Positions 24,442 to 32,539 of a DNA stretch of 64,000 nt are shown one piece after another; position 1 is the first letter of the stretch; every line of letters starts with the position of its first letter. This DNA comes from Oscillospiraceae bacterium (GTDB lineage Bacteria > Bacillota > Clostridia > Oscillospirales > Oscillospiraceae). The notes under the pieces are model-generated. The model was given only the letters and a program-made list of their open reading frames with translations. It was not told where the DNA came from and did no database searches. Position numbers and translations under genes: made by a program. The stretch spans positions 178,574 to 242,573 of the forward strand of contig CAJTFN010000007.1 of assembly GCA_910575815.1 (NCBI GenBank), in the 5' to 3' direction.

Positions 24442-25164
24442 TCAGTCCCACCAGAAGTACCACTTATTCGACTTCGCCAGGGTATCCGCCAGATAGCCGA
24501 TGGTGCCGCAGCCCTGCTCCACAATGTCCGGACAGAACGCGTACTGCTCCAGGGCCAAGGCCATGGCCTCCTCCCGCCGCACCGGGGCGGGAAGGTCGTA
24601 TTCCAGTACGTCCCGGGTCATCACCGCCGGGACGGCCCCGTACTTCTCGTACCAATACTTCGCCGTCGCCATCTGCTCTTCACTGCCGGGGCACTCGTTC
24701 CAGCCGCCGAAGGGAATCCAGGCAAACACCTCCCAAGGGCGCTTCACCGGAAGCTCCGCCAGCACCAAGGGGAGAGTACCCCCCTGGAAATCCGAGATGC
24801 CCAGGAAATGTTCAATGGCCTCGCCGCCCTCCATGGGGCCCAGCAGATCCTCACCGGGCCAGTCACAGCCGTCCTCCGCCGCGTATTCCTTGTGCTGGGC
24901 GGTCATTTGGGCCAGCAGGGCCCCGCCATCTTCTACAGACCGAGACAGCATCCTCTTCCGGTAGGCTTCCGGCGTCTCGTTCTTCATCCACTGAAACCCA
25001 TCCAGCGGGGAGTCCTCCCCAACGGTCACCAGGACGGGGACAAAGCCCTCCCGGGTGCTACGCCTTCGCGCCTCGTAGTAGGCGGCCAAAACGGGGACCA
25101 TGTTCTTTGCCGGCGGAAACTCTTTGCAAGGGCAGTTCAAAACCGCTGTCCAGGTCTCATACAT
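24442..25164 (-). CDS. DUF4253-domain protein
   Basis: The 240-residue protein ends in a DUF4253 domain: KRPWEVFAWIPFGGWNECP near residue 140, ATAKYWYEKYGAVPAVMTRDVLEYDLPAPV near 165 and the close ALEQYAFCPDIVEQG, ADTLAKSNKWYFWWD. Its function is not known. I choose ATG 25164 because TGGAGG lies nine bases upstream and the start overlaps the tatD stop region by eight bases, which implies translational coupling. It sits between tatD and the TatD-linked radical SAM gene. Confidence 0.82.
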   Translation of the reverse strand: MYETWTAVLNCPCKEFPPAKNMVPVLAAYYEARRRSTREGFVPVLVTVGEDSPLDGFQWMKNETPEAYRKRMLSRSVEDGGALLAQMTAQHKEYAAEDGCDWPGEDLLGPMEGGEAIEHFLGISDFQGGTLPLVLAELPVKRPWEVFAWIPFGGWNECPGSEEQMATAKYWYEKYGAVPAVMTRDVLEYDLPAPVRREEAMALALEQYAFCPDIVEQGCGTIGYLADTLAKSNKWYFWWD

Positions 25165-25954
25165 GCCAGGCGCCTCCATTTCCACATGAAATCTTCCGAA
25201 ACAGCCGCAGGCCGTTCTCCCAGGTAATCCGGGTCATCTCCTCCGGCGAAACGCCCTTCCACTCCGCCAGCTTTTCTATGATGTAGGGCAGGTTCCGGCT
25301 GTCGTTCCGCTTTCCCCGAAGGGGAACCGGCGAAAGATACGGGGAATCCGTCTCCACTACAATCCGGTCCAGCGGCGTGACGGCGGCCACCTCCGGGGCC
25401 TTCTGGGCGTTTTTATAGGTGATGGGGCCATCAAAACCCAGATACCAGCCCCGCTTCAGCAGCTCCTCCGCCATCTCCGGACTGCCGGAGAAGCAGTGGA
25501 ACACCCCCCGAACCTCCGGGTAGTCCAGCGCGATGGCCAGGGAATCCCCGTGGGCCTCCCGGTCGTGGACAATGACGGGCAGGTCCAGCTCCGCCGCCAG
25601 CTCGATCTGCCGCCGGAACACCGCCTGCTGAAACTCCTTGGGCGGGTTATCCTTCCAGTAGTAGTCCAGCCCGATCTCCCCCACCGCCACCACCTTCTCG
25701 TGGCCGCAGAGGGCCCGGAGAGCGGCGTACTCCACCTCCCCGGTTCCGGCGCAGTCGGAGGGGTGAATCCCGGCGGCGGCGTAGACAAAGGGATAGCGCT
25801 CCGCCAGGGCGATGGCGGCCCGGGAACTCTCCAGCTCGCAGCCGGGATCTATCACCAGTCCCACTCCGGCGGCGGGAAGGGCGGAGAGAACCTGGTCCCG
25901 GTCCCCGTTGAAGCCACCGGAGTCGTAATGGGCGTGAGTATCGAAGATGGGCAT
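25157..25954 (-). CDS. tatD: TatD-family metal-dependent deoxyribonuclease
   Basis: The 265-residue TIM-barrel hydrolase has all metal ligands: IFDTHAHYDS at the N-terminus, VGEIGLDYYW (Glu near 93), PVIVHDREAH (His near 129), GVFHCFSG (His near 154) and VVETDSPYLSP (Asp near 204). TatD enzymes trim DNA and are implicated in repair and in D-aminoacyl-type hydrolysis. CAGGAGG precedes ATG 25954; the longer frame start lies within the rpsT terminator and is rejected. It heads the DUF4253-radical SAM unit. Confidence 0.92.
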   Translation of the reverse strand: MPIFDTHAHYDSGGFNGDRDQVLSALPAAGVGLVIDPGCELESSRAAIALAERYPFVYAAAGIHPSDCAGTGEVEYAALRALCGHEKVVAVGEIGLDYYWKDNPPKEFQQAVFRRQIELAAELDLPVIVHDREAHGDSLAIALDYPEVRGVFHCFSGSPEMAEELLKRGWYLGFDGPITYKNAQKAPEVAAVTPLDRIVVETDSPYLSPVPLRGKRNDSRNLPYIIEKLAEWKGVSPEEMTRITWENGLRLFRKISCGNGGAWHV

Positions 25955-25977
25955 GGTCAAAACCTCCTGACAAAACA

Positions 25978-26006
25978 AAAAGGACATCCGGAGCGGATGC
26001 CCTTTT
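25978..26006 (-). terminator. rpsT terminator
   Basis: On the minus strand a 12-bp stem with one mismatch ends in CCTTTTTGTTTTG, a good T run. Confidence 0.85.
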
Positions 26007-26062
26007 GGCCTCCGGGCATTCACACGGAAGCGTTAATACCCCGGAAACGGGGCTATGTTGGA

Positions 26063-26326
26063 TCAACCGATCCGATTGAGCTTCAGGGTCATGGCGCTCT
26101 TCTTGTGAGCGGCCGTGTTCTTGTGGAGAACACCCTTCGCCACAGCCTGATCGACCTTCTTCACCGCAACCTTGTAAGCGCCATCGGCATCGGTGCGATT
26201 GCCCTCCGCCGCGGCGGCCTCGAACTTCTTGATCGCGGTTCTGAGATCGGACTTCGTGGCCTTGTTGCGGGCGTTCCTCGCCTTTCCGATGAGAACGCGC
26301 TTCTTGGCAGACTTGATATTCGGCAA
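26063..26326 (-). CDS. rpsT: 30S ribosomal protein S20
   Basis: The 87-residue protein starts PNIKSAKKRVLIGKARNARN after the initiator and ends MTLKLNRIG, which is S20 throughout. It binds 16S rRNA in the small subunit. The initiator must be TTG at 26326: AAAGGAGG lies seven bases before it and the family sequence starts M-P-N-I-K-S-A-K-K. The GTG three codons earlier overlaps the ribosome site. A promoter lies at 26391-26419 and a terminator follows. S20 genes are often autoregulated at such rare start codons. Confidence 0.95.
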   Translation of the reverse strand: MPNIKSAKKRVLIGKARNARNKATKSDLRTAIKKFEAAAAEGNRTDADGAYKVAVKKVDQAVAKGVLHKNTAAHKKSAMTLKLNRIG

Positions 26327-26390
26327 ACCAAACACCTCCTTTGGCCGTTGATTTCATGCGGACAGGAAGACTCCTACCGTACAGACCTAT

Positions 26391-26419
26391 ATTTTAACAG
26401 GGAAAGCTCCAAAAAGCAA
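26391..26419 (-). promoter_or_regulatory. rpsT promoter
   Basis: On the minus strand TTGCTT (26414-26419), 17 bases, TAAAAT (26391-26396), about 65 bases before the TTG start. Confidence 0.6.
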
Positions 26420-26672
26420 GGTTTTTTTTTCATTATTTTTGCATTTCTCTCAGAAGGGCCCCTTCGCGGCCCCATCGGCAGCACTTCCCCTCTGCCTCGC
26501 CCAAAATCCCGGGGCAAAAACTCCGAAGTATCGTTCAGCACTTGAAAACCGGAGGGCGGTTTTCAGGGCGGGCCTTGCCCAGGAAGCCAACCGCGGAGTT
26601 AAAAAGAAACGTTCCCCTCTTTTCAGCCGCGGCGGCGATAACCGCCCCTCCAGGCCCCGCCGGAATTTTCCG
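26420..26672. other. intergenic stretch between rpsT and the sporulation pair
   Basis: No gene is supported. The sequence is GC-rich with scattered short palindromes. The only signal I support in the gap is the sigma-E-like promoter at 26673-26701. Confidence 0.4.
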
Positions 26673-26701
26673 GCATGTTTTGGGGCGGGCACGCATATAG
26701 T
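26673..26701 (+). promoter_or_regulatory. sigma-E-like sporulation promoter
   Basis: GCATGTT (26673-26679), 14 bases, CATATAGT (26694-26701). This resembles the sigma-E pattern (ATATT-type -35, 14-base spacer, CATACAAT-type -10), and the gene pair behind it is expected to be mother-cell expressed. Confidence 0.5.
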
Positions 26702-26798
26702 CAATCGGGTTCCGGGCAATCCTCCCCGGGACGGCGGGCCTGTTCCCGCCGCCTGGAGAACACCGGGTATCCGGCAATTTTGAAGGGAGGGGACGGAT

Positions 26799-27749
26799 GT
26801 GACCTCGCGGCAGACAGGAAAGCGAATCAACGCCATGAGGGGGCAGCGGCGGAGGCCTGTGGGAAGCGCCCGCCGAAAAAAAAGCGAGCCCCTGTCCGCC
26901 AAAGATCTGCGGCGGCTGGCCCAGCTGGTGGCCTGCGGTGGCGTCTTCGTGCTGCTTGTGGCGGCAAAGCTGCTGCTCCCGGCAAAGATGGCGGTGTTTA
27001 ATCAGAGACTGTCCTCGGCCATGGAACGGAACGTGGACGTGCAGGCGGTGTTCTCCGCTGTGGGCCGGGCCTTTTCCGGGGAGAATGTCATGGAAGAGGT
27101 CTATCAGGCGGTCTTTCAGCCCCAGACCGAAGGCGCCTCCCCCACCGGGGCCCTCCGGACCGAGGACATGAAAACCCAGACTGTCAAGCTCCGGGACAAC
27201 GGGGCTCTGGACACCCTGCGCAGCTATCGGGAAGAGCCCGAAACACCGGAGCCAGCAGCTCCCTCCGAGACGCCGGAGGCCTCCAACCTGGCCTATGTGC
27301 TCTACTCCCAGGAGAATCTCCCCAGCGGCGTCCGTATGGATCAGGTGCTTCTGGGCTTTGACTACAGTCCGCCTTTAGCCGGCGGCGTGCTCAGCTCCGA
27401 CTTCGGCTATCGGGAACACCCGGTAGAGGGCGAGGAGCGCTTCCACTATGGCGTGGACCTGGCGGCGGACGCCGGGACGGAGGTGGACTGCTTTGCCGAC
27501 GGAACCGTCACCGCCGTTGGCGAAAGCAGCAGCTATGGCAGGTATTGCGTCGTGTCCCATCCGGACGGCTACGCCACCCTCTACGCTCATTGCAGCCGCG
27601 TGACCGCCAGCTCCGGCGCAGCGGTGAAGCGGGGACAGAAGATCGCCGAGGTGGGCGAAACCGGCATGGCCACCGGTCCTCACCTGCACTTTGAGCTCCA
27701 GCGGGACGGCGCGTACCTGAATCCGATTTACTATGTCTCCGCCCTGTAG
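26799..27749 (+). CDS. M23-domain membrane protein, SpoIVFA-like
   Basis: The 316-residue protein has a basic N-terminus, one membrane segment (LVACGGVFVLLVAAKLLLPA, about 37-56), a linker rich in Pro/Glu, and a C-terminal M23 domain with the zinc residues present: FHYGVDLAAD near 227 and GPHLHFEL near 293. In B. subtilis SpoIVFA has this layout and regulates SpoIVFB, though its peptidase site is usually degenerate; here it looks intact, so cell-wall hydrolysis is possible. GAAGGGAGGGG supports the GTG start at 26799. Its end overlaps the M50 gene by 17 bases. Confidence 0.8.
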   Translation: MTSRQTGKRINAMRGQRRRPVGSARRKKSEPLSAKDLRRLAQLVACGGVFVLLVAAKLLLPAKMAVFNQRLSSAMERNVDVQAVFSAVGRAFSGENVMEEVYQAVFQPQTEGASPTGALRTEDMKTQTVKLRDNGALDTLRSYREEPETPEPAAPSETPEASNLAYVLYSQENLPSGVRMDQVLLGFDYSPPLAGGVLSSDFGYREHPVEGEERFHYGVDLAADAGTEVDCFADGTVTAVGESSSYGRYCVVSHPDGYATLYAHCSRVTASSGAAVKRGQKIAEVGETGMATGPHLHFELQRDGAYLNPIYYVSAL

Positions 27750-28320
27750 CGTACAGGTCACCGGCGGTTTCGCGCTGCTGGCCGCCTGGTTCTTCCTGGC
27801 CAACGGCTGGAGAAATCTGTTTACCGTGCTGTCCGCCGCCGCCGTTCACGAGGCGGGGCACTGGCTGCTGCTCCGCCTTCTGGGCGCCCGGGTGCTCTCC
27901 CTTCGCCTCAGCGCCCTGGGGGCGGTCCTGGAGACGGACAGCGGGCGGCTGTCCTACGGCGGGGAGCTGGCGGCGGTACTGGCGGGGCCCGCCGCCAATC
28001 TGCTGGCCGCCCTGGCCCTGACCGCCCCAGGGAGAGACGAATTTCTCGCCGCCGCTGGTGCAAACGTGGTGCTCTGTATTTTCAATCTTCTGCCGGTCCG
28101 TCCCCTGGACGGAGGGCGGGCGCTGTTTCTGCTGTCCTCCTGGCTGGCGGGTCCGGCGGCGGGAGAAGCGGTGAGCCGCTGGGCGGGAACGCTGACGGCG
28201 GCGGCGCTGGCCTTGGGAATCGGCCTGGTGATCCAAAAAACAGGAGGGAGTCTGTGGCTGCTCCCGGCGCTGTTCGCCAGCCTGCGATGGGGGGTGTCGC
28301 CCTGGTTCTCCGCCCTGTGA
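27733..28320 (+). CDS. M50 site-2 protease, SpoIVFB-like
   Basis: The 195-residue, very hydrophobic protein has the zinc motif H-E-A-G-H near residue 37 in VLSAAAVHEAGHWLLLRLLG and the second metal segment FNLLPVRPLDGGRALF near 118. That is the intramembrane metalloprotease family that includes SpoIVFB, which cleaves pro-sigma-K in the mother cell. It is shorter than B. subtilis SpoIVFB and lacks the C-terminal CBS domain. Overlap with the M23 gene upstream, in the same order as spoIVFA-spoIVFB, supports the assignment. Confidence 0.85.
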   Translation: MSPPCSVQVTGGFALLAAWFFLANGWRNLFTVLSAAAVHEAGHWLLLRLLGARVLSLRLSALGAVLETDSGRLSYGGELAAVLAGPAANLLAALALTAPGRDEFLAAAGANVVLCIFNLLPVRPLDGGRALFLLSSWLAGPAAGEAVSRWAGTLTAAALALGIGLVIQKTGGSLWLLPALFASLRWGVSPWFSAL

Positions 28321-28380
28321 AGTCGCCCGTTCAGAGAAAACCTCATCAGGGACCTTCCAACTGAAGACCAACCCAAACGT

Positions 28381-28408
28381 CGGGAGGGACCCCAAAGGGT
28401 CCCTCCCG
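28381..28408. terminator. terminator between converging genes
   Basis: A 12-bp perfect stem (CGGGAGGGACCC and complement) with loop CAAA, followed by TTTCG. Confidence 0.7.
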
Positions 28409-28432
28409 TTTCGTGGACGTTCTCACAGGAGC

Positions 28433-29332
28433 TCAGTTCTCCGCAAACGCCCTCATACGCTCCAAAAGATAGTCGCTGGTATCCCTCCGGTGGTGCTTCT
28501 CGTCCTCCTGATCGGCCTTGAGGGCGGCGTAAGCCCGGGCGCTCTTCTCGACATCGGCATTTCCCTCCCGGATCGACTCGATCCACGCGTCCACGTACTC
28601 CATCAGCTTCTCCCAGGCGTCCTGGTCCTCCTCGTTTTCCTTGGCCTTCTCCATCCGGTTCAGCACGGAAACCCGAAAATCGGACAGGGCCGAGAGCAGG
28701 TCGTCCCTCATAAACGACTCTTGATCGAAGGTGCTTCGGGAGGAAACCGGCGAATCCCCGGAGGTGTAGTTCTGATACAGCTCCAAAAGCTCCCTGGCCC
28801 CCAGAACTCCGGCGGCCGTGGGGACGATGTGGGAGGGCCTCGTCAAGCTGTCCTGAATCTCCTCGATGAAATTGTGCTTCCGGGTAATGTCATCCCGGAA
28901 ATCCATGGTATACGGAAGCGGCCCGGAGCTATTTTGGCTGTTTGTATAGACCCCGGTTTTCGCCAGGTGGCCCCGCAGGGCGGCCAGCTCCACATAAGAG
29001 GCGTTGGCGGGGTCCACGTCCTTCAGATGGCAGAGAAAATCAAAAGGCCCGTTGTTCCCCACGCCGCTGATGCGGACCACGGGGTCCTCCGCCGTGGAAT
29101 CCTCGGTGTAATGGGCGCAATAGCTCTGCATAAAGCCGTTCTTTCCGGCGTGACTTCCGGAGGCCGCCACAGTTTCTCCCATGCACATCGGCGGGAGCCG
29201 GTTCGCGGAGTCCCCCGCCTCTTCCAGCCGCGCTTGGAAGGAGGCGCAGGGCGCGCTGCCGGGCTTGAAGGAGGTCCGGCGGCTTTCCGTATGGGGCGGG
29301 GTATGGAGGAGATTCTGAACACTCATTAGCAT
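28433..29332 (-). CDS. uncharacterised soluble protein of 299 residues
   Basis: I do not recognise this protein. The N-terminal 60 residues are rich in Ser, Pro and Thr with no signal peptide. A middle part has PFDFLCHLKDVDPANASYVEL near 97 and YTMDFRDDITRKHNFIEEI near 140. The C-terminal 90 residues are strongly charged and likely helical (RMEKAKENEEDQDAWEKLM). A GAAAGGA site lies close to ATG 29332, or ATG 29326 could be used. It is a single gene in front of rny, with its own gap. Codon use matches the neighbours. Confidence 0.65.
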   Translation of the reverse strand: MLMSVQNLLHTPPHTESRRTSFKPGSAPCASFQARLEEAGDSANRLPPMCMGETVAASGSHAGKNGFMQSYCAHYTEDSTAEDPVVRISGVGNNGPFDFLCHLKDVDPANASYVELAALRGHLAKTGVYTNSQNSSGPLPYTMDFRDDITRKHNFIEEIQDSLTRPSHIVPTAAGVLGARELLELYQNYTSGDSPVSSRSTFDQESFMRDDLLSALSDFRVSVLNRMEKAKENEEDQDAWEKLMEYVDAWIESIREGNADVEKSARAYAALKADQEDEKHHRRDTSDYLLERMRAFAEN

Positions 29333-29349
29333 GACATCCTTTCTGGCTG

Positions 29350-29400
29350 CAAATAATAAAAAGGCAGAAAGCGGCTATGCACTGTCACAACCGCTTTCTG
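29350..29400 (-). terminator. rny terminator
   Basis: On the minus strand CAGAAAGCGG pairs with CCGCTTTCTG across a 16-base loop, followed by CCTTTTTATTATT. Confidence 0.7.
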
Positions 29401-29445
29401 TTCCTTGCGTTTTGGTCCTCCGCAATCCGTTGCGAAGGGGAAGTT

Positions 29446-31011
29446 CTATTTCGCGTACTCGACCACCTTGGTCTCCCGGAGGACATGGACCTTGATCTGA
29501 CCGGGGTATTCCATCTCCTCCTCGATCTTCTTGGCCAAATCCCGGGCCAGGATGACCATCTGGTCCTCGCTGACCTGCTCGGGCTTCACCATGACCCGGA
29601 CCTCCCGGCCCGCCTGAATGGCGAAAGCCTTGTCCACGCCGGGATAGCCGCCGGTGATGCTCTCCAGCTGCTCCAGGCGCTTGATGTAGTTCTCCAGGTT
29701 CTCCCGGCGGGCGCCGGGCCGGGCGGCGGAAATGGCGTCCGCGGCCTGCACCAGGCAGGCCACAATGGTTCGGGGCTCCACATCGTTATGGTGGGCCTCA
29801 ATGGCGTGGATGATATCCTCCCGTTCCTTGTACTTCCGGGCAAACTCCACGCCCAGGGCCACATGGGTGCCCTCCAGCTCATGGTCCACGGACTTGCCCA
29901 AATCGTGGAGCAAGCCCGCCCGCTTGGCGGCCTGGACGTCCACGCCCAGCTCCGCCGCCATCATGCCGGCGATGTGGCTGACCTCCACGGAGTGCTGGAG
30001 GACGTTCTGCCCGTAGCTGGTGCGGTAGTGGAGGCGGCCCAGCATCTTCACCAGCTCCGGGTGGAGGCTGCGGATGCCGCACTCAAAGGTGACCCGCTCT
30101 CCTTCGGACTTGATGGTGGCATCCACCTCCCGGCGGGCCTTCTCCACCATCTCCTCAATATGGGTGGGGTGGATGCGCCCGTCGGCAATCAGCTTTTCCA
30201 GGGCCAGCCGGGCAATCTCCCGGCGCACCGGCTCGAAGCAGGAGACGGTAATGGCCTCCGGCGTGTCGTCAATGATGAGGTCTACGCCGGTCAGGGTTTC
30301 AATGGTCCGGATATTCCGACCCTCCCGGCCGATAATACGGCCCTTCATCTCGTCATTGGGCAGGGGTACCACACTGACGGTCATGTCGGCCACCTGGTCG
30401 GCGGCGCAGCGCTGGATGGCCTGGGCCACAATCTCCCGGGCCCGGGCATCGCACTCCTCCTTCATCCGGGACTCTACCTCTTTGATCTTCAAGGCAGTCT
30501 CATGGGTGACCTCGGCTTCCACCTGGTCGATGAGATACTGTTTCGCCTCCTCGGTGGTGAAGCCGGAGATGCGCTCCAGCATTTCGGTCTGGCCGCGCTT
30601 GACAAGCTTGATCTCCTCGGTCTCCTTGTCAATAGCGGCGTGCTTCTGAGTCAGGGACTCCTCTTTTTTCTCGACCGCCTCGATCTTCCGGTCGAGGTTT
30701 TCCTCCTTCTGCTGCAGACGGTTCTCCTGCCGCTGAAGGTCGGCCCGGCGTTCCTTGACTTCCTTTTCGTACTCGCTGCGGTTTTTCAAAATCTCTTCCT
30801 TGGCTTCCAACAGGGCCTCGCGCTTCTTGGACTCGGCGCTTTTGATGGCCTCGTTGACAATGCGCGTTCCCTCTTCCTCGGCGCTGGAGATTTCTTTTTC
30901 AGAGACGTTCTTCCGATAGCGAATACCAAGCGGGAAGCAAATCACGCCGCCAGCCACCAGCCCCACAAGAAGGGTGATGATGATCTGAATCACGGCTGTT
31001 GATTCCTCCAT
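29446..31011 (-). CDS. rny: ribonuclease Y
   Basis: The 521-residue endoribonuclease has an N-terminal membrane anchor ([20 protein letters not shown]), a long coiled coil (about 35-190), a KH domain ([17 protein letters not shown] near 220) and an HD domain with H-D in [14 protein letters not shown] near 365. It starts mRNA decay at the membrane. The annotated ATG at 31011 has no ribosome site; GGAGG lies inside codons 1-3 and would suit the GTG at 30993, which begins just before the membrane segment. A promoter at 31312-31340 leaves a leader of about 295 bases. Confidence 0.95.
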   Translation of the reverse strand: MEESTAVIQIIITLLVGLVAGGVICFPLGIRYRKNVSEKEISSAEEEGTRIVNEAIKSAESKKREALLEAKEEILKNRSEYEKEVKERRADLQRQENRLQQKEENLDRKIEAVEKKEESLTQKHAAIDKETEEIKLVKRGQTEMLERISGFTTEEAKQYLIDQVEAEVTHETALKIKEVESRMKEECDARAREIVAQAIQRCAADQVADMTVSVVPLPNDEMKGRIIGREGRNIRTIETLTGVDLIIDDTPEAITVSCFEPVRREIARLALEKLIADGRIHPTHIEEMVEKARREVDATIKSEGERVTFECGIRSLHPELVKMLGRLHYRTSYGQNVLQHSVEVSHIAGMMAAELGVDVQAAKRAGLLHDLGKSVDHELEGTHVALGVEFARKYKEREDIIHAIEAHHNDVEPRTIVACLVQAADAISAARPGARRENLENYIKRLEQLESITGGYPGVDKAFAIQAGREVRVMVKPEQVSEDQMVILARDLAKKIEEEMEYPGQIKVHVLRETKVVEYAK

Positions 31012-31305
31012 TCGGTTTTTGGTACTGCCGGAAAGCCCGTTTCAAAAAACCGTCAACACGCCCGTACGGCGAAGGGGAACATCCCCCTCCAAGGGCATGG
31101 ACTTGTCCGTGGGGCGGTATGGCCGCCGTCGGCTCTGACAATGGCCGTTCCTCCCTCTCCGCCCGCGCCCCGGATGAGGGGCGCACACACAGGGGGGCGG
31201 AAGGGCATTTGCCGCTGGGCATATTGCCAATCTTTCAAACAGGCCCCGACAGGGTCAGTTTAGAAAACAACCGGAGGGCACCCCTTTGCCCTCCGACGGC
31301 AATCT
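31012..31305 (-). other. long 5' leader of rny
   Basis: No gene is supported here. Transcribed from the promoter at 31312-31340, the leader begins with an 8-bp hairpin CGGAGGGC/GCCCTCCG (31271-31294) followed by TTGTTTTC, which could act as an early terminator, and ends with a C/G-rich region and ACGGTTTTTTG close to the start codon. Attenuation or RNase Y autocontrol is possible. Confidence 0.4.
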
Positions 31306-31311
31306 GCTTTT

Positions 31312-31340
31312 AGTTTAAACTTTTACTGGACCGCTGTCAA
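31312..31340 (-). promoter_or_regulatory. rny promoter
   Basis: On the minus strand TTGACA (31335-31340), 17 bases, TAAACT (31312-31317). Confidence 0.65.
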
Positions 31341-31491
31341 GCAAAATCCTCAAACCGGCGGCGAATTTACAAGAAAAATTTGTCACTCATGGGAAAAAGC
31401 CGAAGGGGAAGCGCCTTCCAAAAGCCGGAATTTCCCAGCCCGCCAGGGGTTTGGCGGCTCCGGGGCGGCCTCCTCCCTCCTCCGGGGAAAA

Positions 31492-32232
31492 TCAGGTGTC
31501 GATGAAGGCGGCGGCGGCGTAGCCCACCTGGCCGTTGTAGTGGACTACATACCAGCCCTGCCACTCGCCGTAAACGGTGACCTTGGCGCCGTTGGGCAGA
31601 TTGGCCAGGACTTTTCCGGCGGGCGAGGGATAGCTTCGGAGGTTCAGCGTGCCGTAGTTGACGGACACGGTGCCGGAGATGGGGTCCATGGGATAGATGA
31701 AGGGCAGGCCGAAAAACTCCGTCAGCGCCCGGGCCAGCTGCTGGGCAATGGCGTCCCAGTGCCCCTCCAGCCAGAGGGCATCGGAATAGTTGTCGTGATA
31801 GCCGATTTCCACCAGTACCGCCGGGGCGTTGGACTGGGCCACCTCGCCCAGGGTGGTGGTGGAGCGGGTCGTGACCTTGTTGGGGAGAGGATAGATTTTC
31901 CGCAGCTCCTGGGCGATGAGCTCTGCGGCCCGCTGGCCCTGGCGGCTGCCGGGGTAGTAAAAGGCAATGATGCCCCGCTCCTCGCCATAGTGGCCCTCCG
32001 GCGCGCCATTGGAGTGGAGGGCTAAGTAGAGGTCATAGGTCCCCTGGTTGGCTTCCCGGATGGAGGACCCGGCGGTCATCTCCGGGCGGTTGCGTTTGTA
32101 TTGGATGCCGTTGGACAAAAGATAGGGCACCAGGGCGTCCGCCAGCAGATTCATGTTGTACTCCTCCGAGCCGCTGCCGGTGACGTAGCTGTTCCATTCC
32201 TGAGTGGACGGACTCAAATAAAGAGTGGGCAT
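31492..32232 (-). CDS. N-acetylmuramoyl-L-alanine amidase (Amidase_3) with SH3 domain
   Basis: The 246-residue protein has an Amidase_3 domain (1-175) and a bacterial SH3 domain (180-246, GTLNLRSYPSPAGKVLANLP). Zinc ligands seen are Glu in GSEEYNMNLLAD near 27, His in ALHSNGAPEGH near 76 and the catalytic Glu in AVLVEIGYHDN near 140. The first His of the usual D-P-G-H-G-G motif is missing; that place reads YLSPSTQEWN. No signal peptide is present, so it may be released by lysis or act during sporulation. AAAAGGAG fits ATG 32232; the longer frame upstream is rejected. Confidence 0.82.
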   Translation of the reverse strand: MPTLYLSPSTQEWNSYVTGSGSEEYNMNLLADALVPYLLSNGIQYKRNRPEMTAGSSIREANQGTYDLYLALHSNGAPEGHYGEERGIIAFYYPGSRQGQRAAELIAQELRKIYPLPNKVTTRSTTTLGEVAQSNAPAVLVEIGYHDNYSDALWLEGHWDAIAQQLARALTEFFGLPFIYPMDPISGTVSVNYGTLNLRSYPSPAGKVLANLPNGAKVTVYGEWQGWYVVHYNGQVGYAAAAFIDT

Positions 32233-32476
32233 GGCAATTTCTCCTTTTGCTCTTTCTTGTAGGCGTATACGCTTCAACTGCGCGGGGCGGATTTTCTGGA
32301 AGGTTCGTTGGGAAGAAAGGACTTCCCTCAAAACCGGCGGTCCCGGAGGCCGGCAGACGCACAGGCTTCCTTTGCACAAAATCGTTTCTCCCATCAACGC
32401 GGGACACGCCCGTCCTCCGCCGGAGGACATCCGGCCCGGGTTGGGAGGATCCGGGATCCGCCGCTAATGAATCCTA
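32233..32476. other. divergent intergenic stretch
   Basis: No gene is supported between the amidase and methyltransferase starts. The only signal found is the methyltransferase promoter at 32477-32505. Confidence 0.4.
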
Positions 32477-32505
32477 TGGAAATCCGGCGGAATGTGTGCT
32501 ATAGT
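32477..32505 (+). promoter_or_regulatory. promoter of the rRNA methyltransferase gene
   Basis: TGGAAA (32477-32482), 17 bases, TATAGT (32500-32505). Confidence 0.5.
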
Positions 32506-32539
32506 AAAAAAGAAAAAACACCCACAGGAGGATTTGTCC

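Noticed and set aside
31020..31250. Riboswitch in the rny leader
   Set aside because: No known aptamer consensus could be matched; only hairpins are evident.
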